Positions 6,184 to 12,870 of a stretch of 12,870 nucleotides of DNA are shown piece by piece. The translations under genes and the position numbers were made by a program. This DNA is from Candidatus Omnitrophota bacterium. Lineage in GTDB: Bacteria > Omnitrophota > Gorgyraeia > Kaelpiales > Kaelpiaceae. The stretch's first letter is position 1, and each line of letters begins with the position of its first letter. Below the pieces are notes generated by a model, which was not told where the DNA came from, did not search any database, and saw only the letters and a list, made by a program, of their open reading frames with translations. The DNA is taken from positions 1-12,870 of the forward strand of contig JAQUNS010000007.1 in the NCBI GenBank assembly GCA_028717465.1, in the 5' to 3' direction.

Positions 6184-8262
6184 ATGAAAATTCTATTATC
6201 CTGGCTAAAAGACTTTATTGATATAAATATACCGGTAGAAGAACTATGCGCAGCTTTAACGATGGCCGGCTTAGAAGTCACCGGAGCAGATGCGGCGGGT
6301 TTAGACGATTATCTACTTGATATAGAGGTAACTCCTAATAGGCCAGACTGCCTGTCTATATTAGGAATAGCCCGGGAGGCGGCCTTGATCTTGGATTTGA
6401 AATTCAAACATCCCAAGGTTATATTTTTGCCCAAGACTTCTACAGCATACATAAAGGAAACAGATTTTGATATCAATATAGAAGACGGCGATGCCTGCCC
6501 TCGCTATATAGGCAGAATTTTATTGAATGTAACTGTAGGGCCGGCCCCGGAATTTATAAAAGACAGGCTTGCAAAAATGGCAGTGCGCTCTGTCAACAAC
6601 GTCGTAGATATTACCAACTACATACTGCTTGAGCGCGGACAGCCTATGCACGTATTTGATTACGATAAAATCCAGGGTAAGCAGATCGTGGTTAGATTTG
6701 CCAAAAAAGGAGAGAGACTGCTCACTATTGACCAGAGCGAAATCAATCTTGATGAAAAAGATTTGGTTATAGCTGATGCAAAACGTCCGGTTGCATTGGC
6801 CGGAATTATGGGCGGGCTCGAGACTGAAGTAGGCCCAAAAACAAGCAATATTATTTTAGAGAGTGCCTCCTTTAATCCTTCTCTTATAAGAGCAACTGCG
6901 CGTCGCCATGGCATGATGACCGAAGCCTCTTATAGGTTTGAAAGAGGCGTAGATTTTCCAGCCGTAGATTCAGCATCTAAATATGCGCTGGAACTGTTTC
7001 GTCAATATGCTTGCCCGCAAGATAAAGGCAGAGATATTGTCATAGATAAAGCAAAAGATGTTATTAAAAAACAGACACCGCTTTCTTCTAAAGTAGTTTT
7101 CAAGCTGCAGGATATAGAGAGAAGCCTGGGTACTCTGCCGTCCAGTTTCTGGATAAGAAAGTCAATAAAAGGGCTGGGCTGTGAGATTCTATCTGTTGCT
7201 AAAGACAGGATCAAAGTCCAGGCACCTAGCTACAGAAGAGATTTAAACACTCCAGCGGATTATATAGAAGAGATAGCCCGGCTTTACGGTTACGACAAAA
7301 TTCCCTATAAAGAATTACCATGCTTGGCCCTAGAGCGGGAGTTGTCTATAAAAGAGCTTGGAGATTGGGATTTTGATAATAGAGTTAAAGAATGTTTAAG
7401 CAGAATCGGGCTGAGAGAGATTATAAGCTATGCTCTAGTTTCAGAGCAGGAAACGGCGAAATTCCACTTTGATAACATAGCCGCATTAGATAATCCTTTA
7501 ACTAAAACATATGCCGTGTTAAGGCCGTCGATGCTGCCCTCGATTTTAAAAATTTTCCAGCATAATTTTAACCGTTCTAATTATGATTTGGCACTTTTTG
7601 AATTAGGCAAAATCTATTTTTATGATAACGGCCCGATAGAACGTAAAGCGGTTGTTGTGGGATTTAGCGGGTCTAAGTACAAAGATTGTTTCGGCAGCAG
7701 TCTCGGTTATAATTTTTTTGACCTGAAGTCGGCTCTATCTGTTTTAACCGGCCGTTTTGGTCTTGATAGATATGCTGTTACCGACGAGGAAAACCAGTTT
7801 TTCAGCAAAAATTGTTCAGCGGCCGTATGGGCTAACAACCAAAAACTTGCTGTTTGCGGGAAAATATCGGAGTCGGTTATGGAGTTTTATGAATTGAAAA
7901 AAGAGTTGTATATCGCTGAGATATATTTGGATGTTTTGAAATATTTTAGCAAAAAAGATATCTGCTATCAGAGGCTGCCTCAGTATCCTGCAATAGAAAG
8001 GGATATAGCTTTGATCTTGCCCCAATCGGTATCTTCTCAGGATGTCGTTGAAAAAATTAATAATAGAAATGAGCTGGTAAGCAGCATTGAAATTGTCGAT
8101 GTTTATCAGGGCAAGCAGATCCCCCCAGACAAGAAGGGCCTGGCGATACGGATAACATACCGCTCTTTGGACAGAACACTAAAAGACGACGAAGTTGACA
8201 AAATAGAATCCGATTTAAAAAATATTCTCATCGGCGAGCTATCGTGCCAGATAAGAGAATAG
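6184..8262 (+). CDS. pheT: phenylalanyl-tRNA synthetase beta subunit, lacking the EMAP-II (OB) domain
   Basis: Beta subunit of PheRS. It edits Tyr-tRNA-Phe and supports tRNA binding. Of 692 residues, 1-75 form the B1 core (MAGLEV at 28-32, then VTPNRPDCLSILGIAREA at 49-66). These two parts are separated by only about 17 residues, whereas E. coli PheT (795 residues) carries an EMAP-II/OB tRNA-binding insertion of about 110 residues there. The B3/B4 editing domain follows (about 105-280, with SVNNVVDITNY at 136-146 and SYRFERGVD at 249-257). Next come B5 (about 300-375, EEIARLYGYDKIP at 362-374), the catalytic-like B6/B7 core (about 385-590) and a C-terminal FDX-ACB domain (595-692). No clear ribosome-binding site precedes the ATG, so it is probably coupled to pheS. 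Identity is secure. Confidence 0.97.
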   Translation: MKILLSWLKDFIDINIPVEELCAALTMAGLEVTGADAAGLDDYLLDIEVTPNRPDCLSILGIAREAALILDLKFKHPKVIFLPKTSTAYIKETDFDINIEDGDACPRYIGRILLNVTVGPAPEFIKDRLAKMAVRSVNNVVDITNYILLERGQPMHVFDYDKIQGKQIVVRFAKKGERLLTIDQSEINLDEKDLVIADAKRPVALAGIMGGLETEVGPKTSNIILESASFNPSLIRATARRHGMMTEASYRFERGVDFPAVDSASKYALELFRQYACPQDKGRDIVIDKAKDVIKKQTPLSSKVVFKLQDIERSLGTLPSSFWIRKSIKGLGCEILSVAKDRIKVQAPSYRRDLNTPADYIEEIARLYGYDKIPYKELPCLALERELSIKELGDWDFDNRVKECLSRIGLREIISYALVSEQETAKFHFDNIAALDNPLTKTYAVLRPSMLPSILKIFQHNFNRSNYDLALFELGKIYFYDNGPIERKAVVVGFSGSKYKDCFGSSLGYNFFDLKSALSVLTGRFGLDRYAVTDEENQFFSKNCSAAVWANNQKLAVCGKISESVMEFYELKKELYIAEIYLDVLKYFSKKDICYQRLPQYPAIERDIALILPQSVSSQDVVEKINNRNELVSSIEIVDVYQGKQIPPDKKGLAIRITYRSLDRTLKDDEVDKIESDLKNILIGELSCQIRE

Positions 8263-8286
8263 ATTTTGCGATTCAGCACTTCTGTA

Positions 8287-9582
8287 ATGGCAAACCTTTT
8301 TAAAAAAGAAAGCAGGTTAAAATTTACTCTGGCCCACCGTATGCGGCCTCGGAACTTAAAAGAGTTTGTCGGCCAGCAGCATCTTCTCTCAGAAGGCAAG
8401 ATTCTCAAAAGAGCCATCGATGCTGACAGAATAACTTCTTTAGTATTATACGGCCCTCCCGGGACAGGCAAGACTGCCCTGGCTTTGATAATACAGGAAA
8501 AAACAGGCTCTTATTTCGAAAGGCTTAACGCTGTTACTTCTAACGTTAAAGAGCTAAGGCAGGTTCTCAAAGAAGCACAGGCCCGGTTGAGCCAGAACGG
8601 CAGTGAGACATTGCTTTTTATTGATGAGATACACCGTTTTAACAAGTCTCAGCAAGATGTACTTTTGCCGGACATAGAAAAAGGCAATCCTACCCTTATC
8701 GGAGCTACAACTCACAACCCTTTCTTTGTGCTTACTGCGCCTCTGGTGTCAAGGTCTTTGGTGTGCGAATTCAAAACTTTAAGCCAGGATGAAATTTTAA
8801 CAATATTAAACAGTGCTCTTACAGACAAAGAGCGCGGACTGGGAAATTTAAATCTGCAGATAGAGAAAGGTGTGTTGGATTTTTTTGCCGGCGTATCGGA
8901 TGGAGACGCCCGGCGCGCGCTCAATGCTTTAGAACTCGCTGTTCTTACAACCGAAGAGTCTTCCGGGGGTGTTGTAAAAATCAGTATGGCAGCGGCCCAA
9001 GACTCTATTCAGAAAAAAATCGTCCTTTATGACAATGACCAAGACGCCCACTACGATACTATCTCTGCTTTTATAAAATCAATGCGCGGATCAAAACCGG
9101 ACGCCGCTCTTTATTGGCTGGCCAAAATGATCTATGCCGGTGAAGACCCCCGGTTTATCGCAAGGCGTATATTAATATTTGCCTCAGAAGATATCGGCAA
9201 CGCAGATCCCCGGGCCCTTTTAATTGCTCAGGCAGCATGTTTTTCAGTAGAATACCTGGGTATGCCTGAGGCCAGGATCCCTCTGGCTCAGGCAGTTACT
9301 TATCTGTCCTGTGCCCCTAAATCCAACGCTTCTTATCAGGGCTTAGAAAGCGCTTTTTCCGACGTAGAAAAAGGAAGGCTTTTCGAGGTGCCTCAGCATT
9401 TAAAAGATGCTCATTATAGCGGTGCTGAGAAATTAGGCCGGGGCAAAGATTATAAATATCCTCATTCTTTCGGCGGCTGGGTAAAACAGGACTATCTGCC
9501 TAAGGAAATAAAGTATTACCTGCCTAAAGATATAGGGTACGAGAAGAAAATCAAAGAGTTTCTCAATAGCCTGCTGCCCTGA
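8287..9582 (+). CDS. rarA: RarA/MgsA-type AAA+ ATPase (replication-restart, recombination factor)
   Basis: RarA is a clamp-loader-related AAA+ ATPase that acts at stalled replication forks. It was historically called recombination factor or WRNIP1 homologue. In the 431-residue product the sequence reads HRMRPRNLKEFVGQQHLL near the N terminus, Walker A GPPGTGKT (56-63), Walker B LLFIDEIHRF (109-118), sensor 1 GATTHNP (139-145), a likely arginine finger in VSRS (R156) and sensor 2 GDARRALN (206-213). The family-specific C-terminal tetramerisation region includes YWLAKMIYAGEDP, FASEDIGNADPRALL, YLSCAPKSNASYQ and the GGW-DYLPKE end. The frame is open back to a TTG at 8266. I chose ATG 8287 because homologues start shortly before the RxRP motif, but neither has a good ribosome-binding site. 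It lies 24 bases after pheT and appears to end the operon. Confidence 0.93.
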   Translation: MANLFKKESRLKFTLAHRMRPRNLKEFVGQQHLLSEGKILKRAIDADRITSLVLYGPPGTGKTALALIIQEKTGSYFERLNAVTSNVKELRQVLKEAQARLSQNGSETLLFIDEIHRFNKSQQDVLLPDIEKGNPTLIGATTHNPFFVLTAPLVSRSLVCEFKTLSQDEILTILNSALTDKERGLGNLNLQIEKGVLDFFAGVSDGDARRALNALELAVLTTEESSGGVVKISMAAAQDSIQKKIVLYDNDQDAHYDTISAFIKSMRGSKPDAALYWLAKMIYAGEDPRFIARRILIFASEDIGNADPRALLIAQAACFSVEYLGMPEARIPLAQAVTYLSCAPKSNASYQGLESAFSDVEKGRLFEVPQHLKDAHYSGAEKLGRGKDYKYPHSFGGWVKQDYLPKEIKYYLPKDIGYEKKIKEFLNSLLP

Positions 9583-9639
9583 GCGGTGTCAGCGGCCAGC
9601 CGACTTGCCCGTACCTGTCTTGACGTTCTAATGGTTCAT

Positions 9640-9667
9640 TTGCCTTGCTATGATTATGTGGTATAAA
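9640..9667 (+). promoter_or_regulatory. possible promoter upstream of the HAD-domain gene
   Basis: TTGCCT (9640-9645) and TATAAA (9662-9667) are separated by 16 bases in the first gap of more than 100 bases after the operon. The start would fall near 9674, leaving a very short leader that contains the GAGGGG ribosome-binding site (9677-9682). The -35 is weak. The gap 9583-9684 shows nothing else convincing. Confidence 0.3.
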
Positions 9668-9684
9668 TTATACAAAGAGGGGCT

Positions 9685-11472
9685 ATGCAGAGACTGTTTA
9701 AATTTACATATCTAGGTGTTTTTTTAATTATTTATTCTTTGCCTTTTTCAGATACAGGCCCCGATCTCTTTAGAAGGGCCAGGCAGATTTCCAGCTTAGA
9801 GAGCGCAATACATTCTCAGCCGGTTAAATTTGTTGCCCTGGATGTGGATTTTACCTTGGCAGACCGGACAGAACCAATCAGCCGCGATATTGTAAAGGCC
9901 ATCTTTGACTTAAACGAAAAAGGCATAGCCATATGTATTATCAGCGGAGTGTTTTATGAGGCTATGGACAGAAGAGTGATTGCCCAGATAAGGCAGTATC
10001 AAGCAAGCAGCCGCAGGGTTTTCGATTGGGAAAATTTTTATATTTTTGCGGCAGTGGGCTCAGAAGGCTATGCTTTTGACCGGGAAGGCAGGGAACGCCA
10101 GATGTTTCAACAGAGCTTTACGCAAACACAGAATGATTTAATAGAAAAAGTTGCCGAAGATTTCAAAATTATTTATGGCTTAGACAGCATAACCGAAGTT
10201 TACAGGTCGTCGGGTAAATTCACGGCATATTTTAAAAACACAGGAACAGGGTTCGTAGCCGAGTACGTGCATTTTTTAACAGACAGGTTGTCTAGTGCCG
10301 GCATCAGGATTAGCGCGGCAGGCAACAGCGAGTCTGTCGATATAACAATAGCCGATAAAGGAGATGCCTTAAGGTTTATGAAAAGCCTTTTAGGATTGCA
10401 GGCAGAGAATATTATGGTTGTAGGAGACTCTTTTAAATACGCCTATGGCAATGACAGGCCTATGATAATAGACGGTGCTTTGGTCTTTAATGTAGGAGAT
10501 GCTGCTTCAGACCCAAGGGTTATCAATACGCGGTATTTTCTTGCTCCGGATGCCGCAGGGCCCCAGCACACAAAAGATCTTCTTGAAATCCTGTTAGGCA
10601 GAACAGGCAGAATTGCCTCTGCTCTGCAGGACATAAGGTTCCGGGAGAGCAACCTTTATCGTACAGAATTTACAGAAGGCGAGTATAGGTATGATGTTTT
10701 TGCAGCACACCTGCCTCAACTCTCCCCGGGTGCGGGCTACCTGACTACAGATACTGGTTTTGTAACTATAAGAGTATTTAAAGAAGATGCCGTTGCGGCC
10801 TATTATGTTATTTACCCTGCTAGATACGGTTATGAGGTAGTATCTAGCCAGAGATCCGGACAAAGCGGTACTGCTACAACAGAGAATCTTATTGCTTTAG
10901 CCAATGAGGCTTTTGGCATTGAGGATTGGTCGCATCGGCCGCAACGGCCCCAGATCCAGCCCAGGAGCGCTGAGATTCTGTGCTCTTATCTGGCGGCTTA
11001 TTTCTTTGAAAAAAACATGCCCTCATCGAATAGTGTTTTAGAGGCTTTTATGGGAGCGGTAGATGAGCTATATAGTTATATTCCGGATGTTTTAGGTCAA
11101 GATTCTCCTTTGCCCAACCCGGAAACTATCGAAGACAGGCTTAACAGCCTTTACAAAGATGCGGCTGGGCTGGTAAGCTATGATTTCAGCAATTATTATC
11201 TTTATTATCATATAGCTCAAAGCTACCCTGGCGGAGTGCAGGCCTTAAAAGACGATTTAAACAGAGAGATAGGCGAGGATCGCTTATTACAGCATGCCCA
11301 GCCCAAAGTCGTAAAATTTCTTTTAAGATATATAGATGCCAACCCAAGTGTTTTCAAAGATATGCATATGCCTCGTTCCGAAAGGCTTCCCGGAGCTTTG
11401 GCCGGGATAGTTGAGGCGCTTAATTTAAACTTTGTATATATAGATACAAGCTCGCTAAGGGATTCCAGATAA
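9685..11472 (+). CDS. probably exported or membrane-anchored HAD phosphatase-like protein with unknown C-terminal region
   Basis: The 595-residue protein has three parts. Residues 1-22 are a short basic start (R3, K6) followed by a hydrophobic stretch, which looks like a signal peptide or membrane anchor. Residues about 47-305 are a HAD domain close to the Cof/type IIB group: motif I DVDFTL (D53, D55, with F where Gly is usual), motif II ISG (S87), motif III lysine K225 and motif IV GDS...GND (D248, N256, D257). The spacing D248-N256 is eight residues, against three in ordinary GDxxND proteins. All catalytic positions are present, so hydrolase or phosphomutase-like activity is plausible. The substrate is unknown. 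Residues about 310-595 are not recognised; they are rich in Tyr, Asp and Glu, with no obvious repeats. Supported by GAGGGG just upstream. No in-frame Met exists before residue 94, so the hydrophobic start is probably real. Confidence 0.8.
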   Translation: MQRLFKFTYLGVFLIIYSLPFSDTGPDLFRRARQISSLESAIHSQPVKFVALDVDFTLADRTEPISRDIVKAIFDLNEKGIAICIISGVFYEAMDRRVIAQIRQYQASSRRVFDWENFYIFAAVGSEGYAFDREGRERQMFQQSFTQTQNDLIEKVAEDFKIIYGLDSITEVYRSSGKFTAYFKNTGTGFVAEYVHFLTDRLSSAGIRISAAGNSESVDITIADKGDALRFMKSLLGLQAENIMVVGDSFKYAYGNDRPMIIDGALVFNVGDAASDPRVINTRYFLAPDAAGPQHTKDLLEILLGRTGRIASALQDIRFRESNLYRTEFTEGEYRYDVFAAHLPQLSPGAGYLTTDTGFVTIRVFKEDAVAAYYVIYPARYGYEVVSSQRSGQSGTATTENLIALANEAFGIEDWSHRPQRPQIQPRSAEILCSYLAAYFFEKNMPSSNSVLEAFMGAVDELYSYIPDVLGQDSPLPNPETIEDRLNSLYKDAAGLVSYDFSNYYLYYHIAQSYPGGVQALKDDLNREIGEDRLLQHAQPKVVKFLLRYIDANPSVFKDMHMPRSERLPGALAGIVEALNLNFVYIDTSSLRDSR

Positions 11473-11501
11473 TTCTTGCCTGGGTCAATTCCCTGTTTTG
11501 C

Positions 11502-11549
11502 TTTAAATCCCGTAAAGCCCATGTTAAAATACCACAAATATCAGAGGAG
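11502..11549 (+). promoter_or_regulatory. possible promoter and displaced ribosome-binding-like site before the YihX-like gene
   Basis: TTTAAA (11502-11507) and TAAAAT (11525-11530) are spaced by 17 bases. AGAGGAG (11543-11549) follows, but it is 35 bases before the ATG at 11585, too far to serve it directly. The weak -35 keeps this tentative. Confidence 0.25.
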
Positions 11550-11584
11550 TATTTTTAAAAAATAGATTTAAATAGCCGATATCA

Positions 11585-12199
11585 ATGGCCAAGATAAAAG
11601 TTGTAATGTTCGATTTAGGTAATGTACTGATTTTTTTTGACCATATCAGGGCGGTTAACAAAATAGTCCGCTATACTGGCATTAAGCCACAGCATATTTA
11701 TGGATTCTTCTTTGGCTCTTGCTATGCCGACGACTTTGACAAAGGCCTCTTAACAGAACAGCAGTTTTTTTGCACAGCAAAAGATAATCTTGGCCTGAAA
11801 GGCTTAAATAAAGAAGATTTTTTTGCAATATGGAATGATATCTTTTGGGAAAATCTGAGCCTGACTAAAATCATAAAAGAGATAAAGAAAAAATTTCCAA
11901 AATTTTTTATAATCTCTAATATCAATAAGGCTCACTTTGAATATGTTTCGGAAAAATTTCCGATACTGCATGAGGCGGACAGCCTGGTATTATCCTATCA
12001 GGAGAAGATTGCAAAGCCAGACAGTAGAATATATCAAATTGCACTGGAGAGAGCGGGGTGCCTGGCTCAGGAAGCTTTTTATACGGACGATAGGCCCGAG
12101 TTCATAACGGCAGCGAAAGAGCTGGGGTTTCAAGCGGTTTTATTCTGCGGCCCCGGCCCTATAATAGATTATCTTTTCGGTTCCGGCCAGCAGAAATAG
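11585..12199 (+). CDS. HAD-superfamily (subfamily IA) hydrolase, YihX-like sugar-phosphatase
   Basis: The 204-residue product matches the YihX branch of HAD hydrolases along its length. Motif I is FDLGNVL (nucleophile D10, with Gly at the D+2 position as in YihX). Motif II is ISN (S111, N112), motif III is KPDSRIYQ (K144), and motif IV is FYTDDRPEF (D168, D169). The region between motifs I and II forms the helical cap. E. coli YihX dephosphorylates glucose-1-phosphate; substrate preference here is unknown. Cytoplasmic, with no signal peptide. The ATG is limited by an in-frame stop 12 bases upstream and has no ribosome-binding site close to it. It sits 112 bases after the other HAD gene but belongs to a different HAD class, so the pair is not a recent duplication. 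Confidence 0.88.
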   Translation: MAKIKVVMFDLGNVLIFFDHIRAVNKIVRYTGIKPQHIYGFFFGSCYADDFDKGLLTEQQFFCTAKDNLGLKGLNKEDFFAIWNDIFWENLSLTKIIKEIKKKFPKFFIISNINKAHFEYVSEKFPILHEADSLVLSYQEKIAKPDSRIYQIALERAGCLAQEAFYTDDRPEFITAAKELGFQAVLFCGPGPIIDYLFGSGQQK

Positions 12200-12219
12200 A
12201 GCAGCTTGGCACCAATAAT

Positions 12220-12258
12220 AGTTATACATACGAGGTATATATCTATGGGCTTATAACT
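12220..12258 (+). repeat. inverted repeat with nested hairpin between genes
   Basis: AGTTATA (12220-12226) and TATAACT (12252-12258) are perfect inverted copies. Between and overlapping them, ATACATAC (12224-12231) can pair with GTATATAT (12235-12242) with one mismatch around a GAG loop. The stems are AT-rich and no T-run follows, so this is not a normal intrinsic terminator. It could be an operator or a weak RNA structure just upstream of the next promoter. Confidence 0.3.
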
Positions 12259-12269
12259 TACTGCTTATA

Positions 12270-12278
12270 TGATATAAT
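12270..12278 (+). promoter_or_regulatory. extended -10 promoter for the C39-like gene
   Basis: TGATATAAT is a perfect extended -10 element (TGN followed by TATAAT at 12273-12278). The -35 region is poor, as is usual for this type. The predicted start is near 12285, giving a leader of about 115 bases before ATG 12401. An 11-base palindrome TATAGTCTATA (12294-12304) lies just downstream of the predicted start. Confidence 0.5.
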
Positions 12279-12284
12279 GGAAAC

Positions 12285-12400
12285 TGGTCCGTATATAGTC
12301 TATAAAGGCAGTTGGATACACAATAGGAACCCCGGGAGCGTTGCATTGCCTGCTTGATAGAGCACAGTAGACTAAATAATCTGGCAACAGAAAAATTGAT
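12285..12400 (+). other. long 5' leader with mutually exclusive pairing segments
   Basis: AGGCAGT (12306-12312) can pair with ATTGCCT (12345-12351) over seven positions, one of them G-U. TTGCC (12346-12350) can instead pair with GGCAA (12383-12387), and GTTGC (12340-12344) with GCAAC (12384-12388). TGCT (12351-12354) and AGCA (12361-12364) can form a small hairpin. These choices compete, as in attenuators or riboswitches. I recognise no known riboswitch class, and short complementary runs can arise by chance. Confidence 0.2.
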
Positions 12401-12870
12401 ATGCAAATTTCAAAACCAAAACTGTTAAACAATTGTAAAATAGCCGGCTTTTTGTTAACAATCTTTATATCTACAGTTTTACGGCAGTGTTACGCACAGT
12501 ATCATTCCGTTGACTGGGCACTTAAAGAACTTGCCGGTTATTACGTAGACAGCAGCAATATTGACTATTGCGGGGCGCTGATTCAAGGCAATGAAAATCC
12601 GGATTATTTCGGCGAAAATATTGTAAAATCCGCCCGGAAAAACGGGCTTTATTTGAACGAATTTTACCTTAAAGATAAAGAGAGATATCTTTCTAGAATC
12701 ACCGAGCCTTTTATTGTGCAATTAAAAGGAGAATATGTTATAGCTACCTCATATCCTGATAGGATAGAGATTAAATCCCCTGATTCTTTATCGTTTTTGG
12801 ACAAGGCAGAGTTCCTGCAGCTGTGGGATGGGTCATTTTTTGCGGTTCCGATCAATAATATGCTTTTAGC
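12401..12870 (+). CDS. probably exported protein with a degenerate C39-peptidase-like domain (3' end beyond window)
   Basis: Partial gene: 156 codons are visible with no stop. An in-frame TAA at 12377 limits the start, and ATG 12401 is the only candidate; no clear ribosome-binding site precedes it. Residues 1-32 form a signal peptide-like start (basic to K13, hydrophobic core about 14-27, possible cleavage after CYA at 30-32). Residues about 50-150 follow the layout of C39 double-glycine peptidase-like domains: a Cys-Gly pair (C57-G58), a helix with GENIVKSARKNGL (71-83), then PFIVQLKGEYVIA (103-115) and EFLQLWDGSFFAV (137-149). In active members the strand after P-x-I carries the catalytic His, here Glu (E111), and the Asp-Pro further on is Ser-Pro (S126-P127). 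The domain is therefore probably not a protease. Fold assignment is by pattern only. Confidence 0.65.
   Translation, partial: MQISKPKLLNNCKIAGFLLTIFISTVLRQCYAQYHSVDWALKELAGYYVDSSNIDYCGALIQGNENPDYFGENIVKSARKNGLYLNEFYLKDKERYLSRITEPFIVQLKGEYVIATSYPDRIEIKSPDSLSFLDKAEFLQLWDGSFFAVPINNMLL

Noticed and set aside
9583..9606. Terminator after rarA in the GC-rich stretch
   Set aside because: The GGC/GCC complementary runs leave almost no loop and no T-run follows.
9620..9654. Promoter formed by TTGACG (9620-9625) and TATGAT (9649-9654)
   Set aside because: Each hexamer is good, but the spacing is 23 bases, well outside the 16-18 range.
11482..11500. GGGTCAATTCCC followed by TGTTTTG as a terminator after the HAD-fusion gene
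   Set aside because: The stem is only three base pairs, and the T-run is short and interrupted.
9685..12199. The two neighbouring HAD genes as a tandem duplication
   Set aside because: They belong to different HAD classes (type IIB-like with DxD motif I against IA YihX-like with DxG), with different cap arrangements.
12285..12400. Known riboswitch classes (TPP, c-di-GMP-I and II, purine, fluoride) in the leader
   Set aside because: I compared remembered conserved cores, and none is present.
1..12870. Mobile elements, CRISPR arrays, phage or defence genes
   Set aside because: No transposase, integrase, direct-repeat array or recognised defence domain is visible. The window is mostly housekeeping.

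Overview
The window looks like a bacterial chromosome fragment of moderate GC content using the standard genetic code (TGA terminates rplT, ktrA and rarA). All genes are on the + strand. Gene content is ordinary bacterial housekeeping, but several proteins are shorter than the E. coli textbook forms: ThrRS has no TGS domain and PheT has no EMAP-II/OB domain. Ile codons lean to ATA, and Shine-Dalgarno sites are mixed. This suggests an uncultured lineage rather than a well-studied phylum. Omnitrophota or another PVC-related candidate phylum is my best guess, but it is an inference from style and not proven by anything here.

Bases 1-257 hold a sigma70-like promoter and two tRNA genes, Leu(UAA) and Val(GAC). 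From 287 to 9582 runs a tight block: thrS, infC, rpmI, rplT, ktrB, ktrA, pheS, pheT, rarA. The core thrS-infC-rpmI-rplT-pheS-pheT order is the classic bacterial translation cluster (two aminoacyl-tRNA synthetases, initiation factor 3, ribosomal proteins L35 and L20). Here a potassium-uptake pair (ktrB channel subunit plus ktrA RCK regulator) sits between rplT and pheS, joined to both neighbours by overlapping stop/start codons. The replication-stress ATPase gene rarA closes the block. No convincing intrinsic terminator is visible anywhere in it.

From 9583 onward the architecture changes to separate genes with their own upstream regions. The first encodes a 595-residue protein with an N-terminal hydrophobic segment, a HAD phosphatase-like domain with an enlarged motif IV, and about 280 C-terminal residues I do not recognise. 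Next is a YihX-like HAD hydrolase. After a 200-base intergenic region with an inverted repeat, a strong extended -10 promoter and a potentially structured leader, a gene begins that runs off the window. It encodes a probably exported protein whose visible part resembles a C39-type cysteine-peptidase fold that keeps the Cys but lacks the usual His and Asp.

The translation genes act together in charging tRNA, starting translation and building the 50S subunit. KtrAB supplies the K+ that ribosomes need. The three genes at the right end have no obvious link to these. I saw no mobile elements, CRISPR arrays or phage genes.
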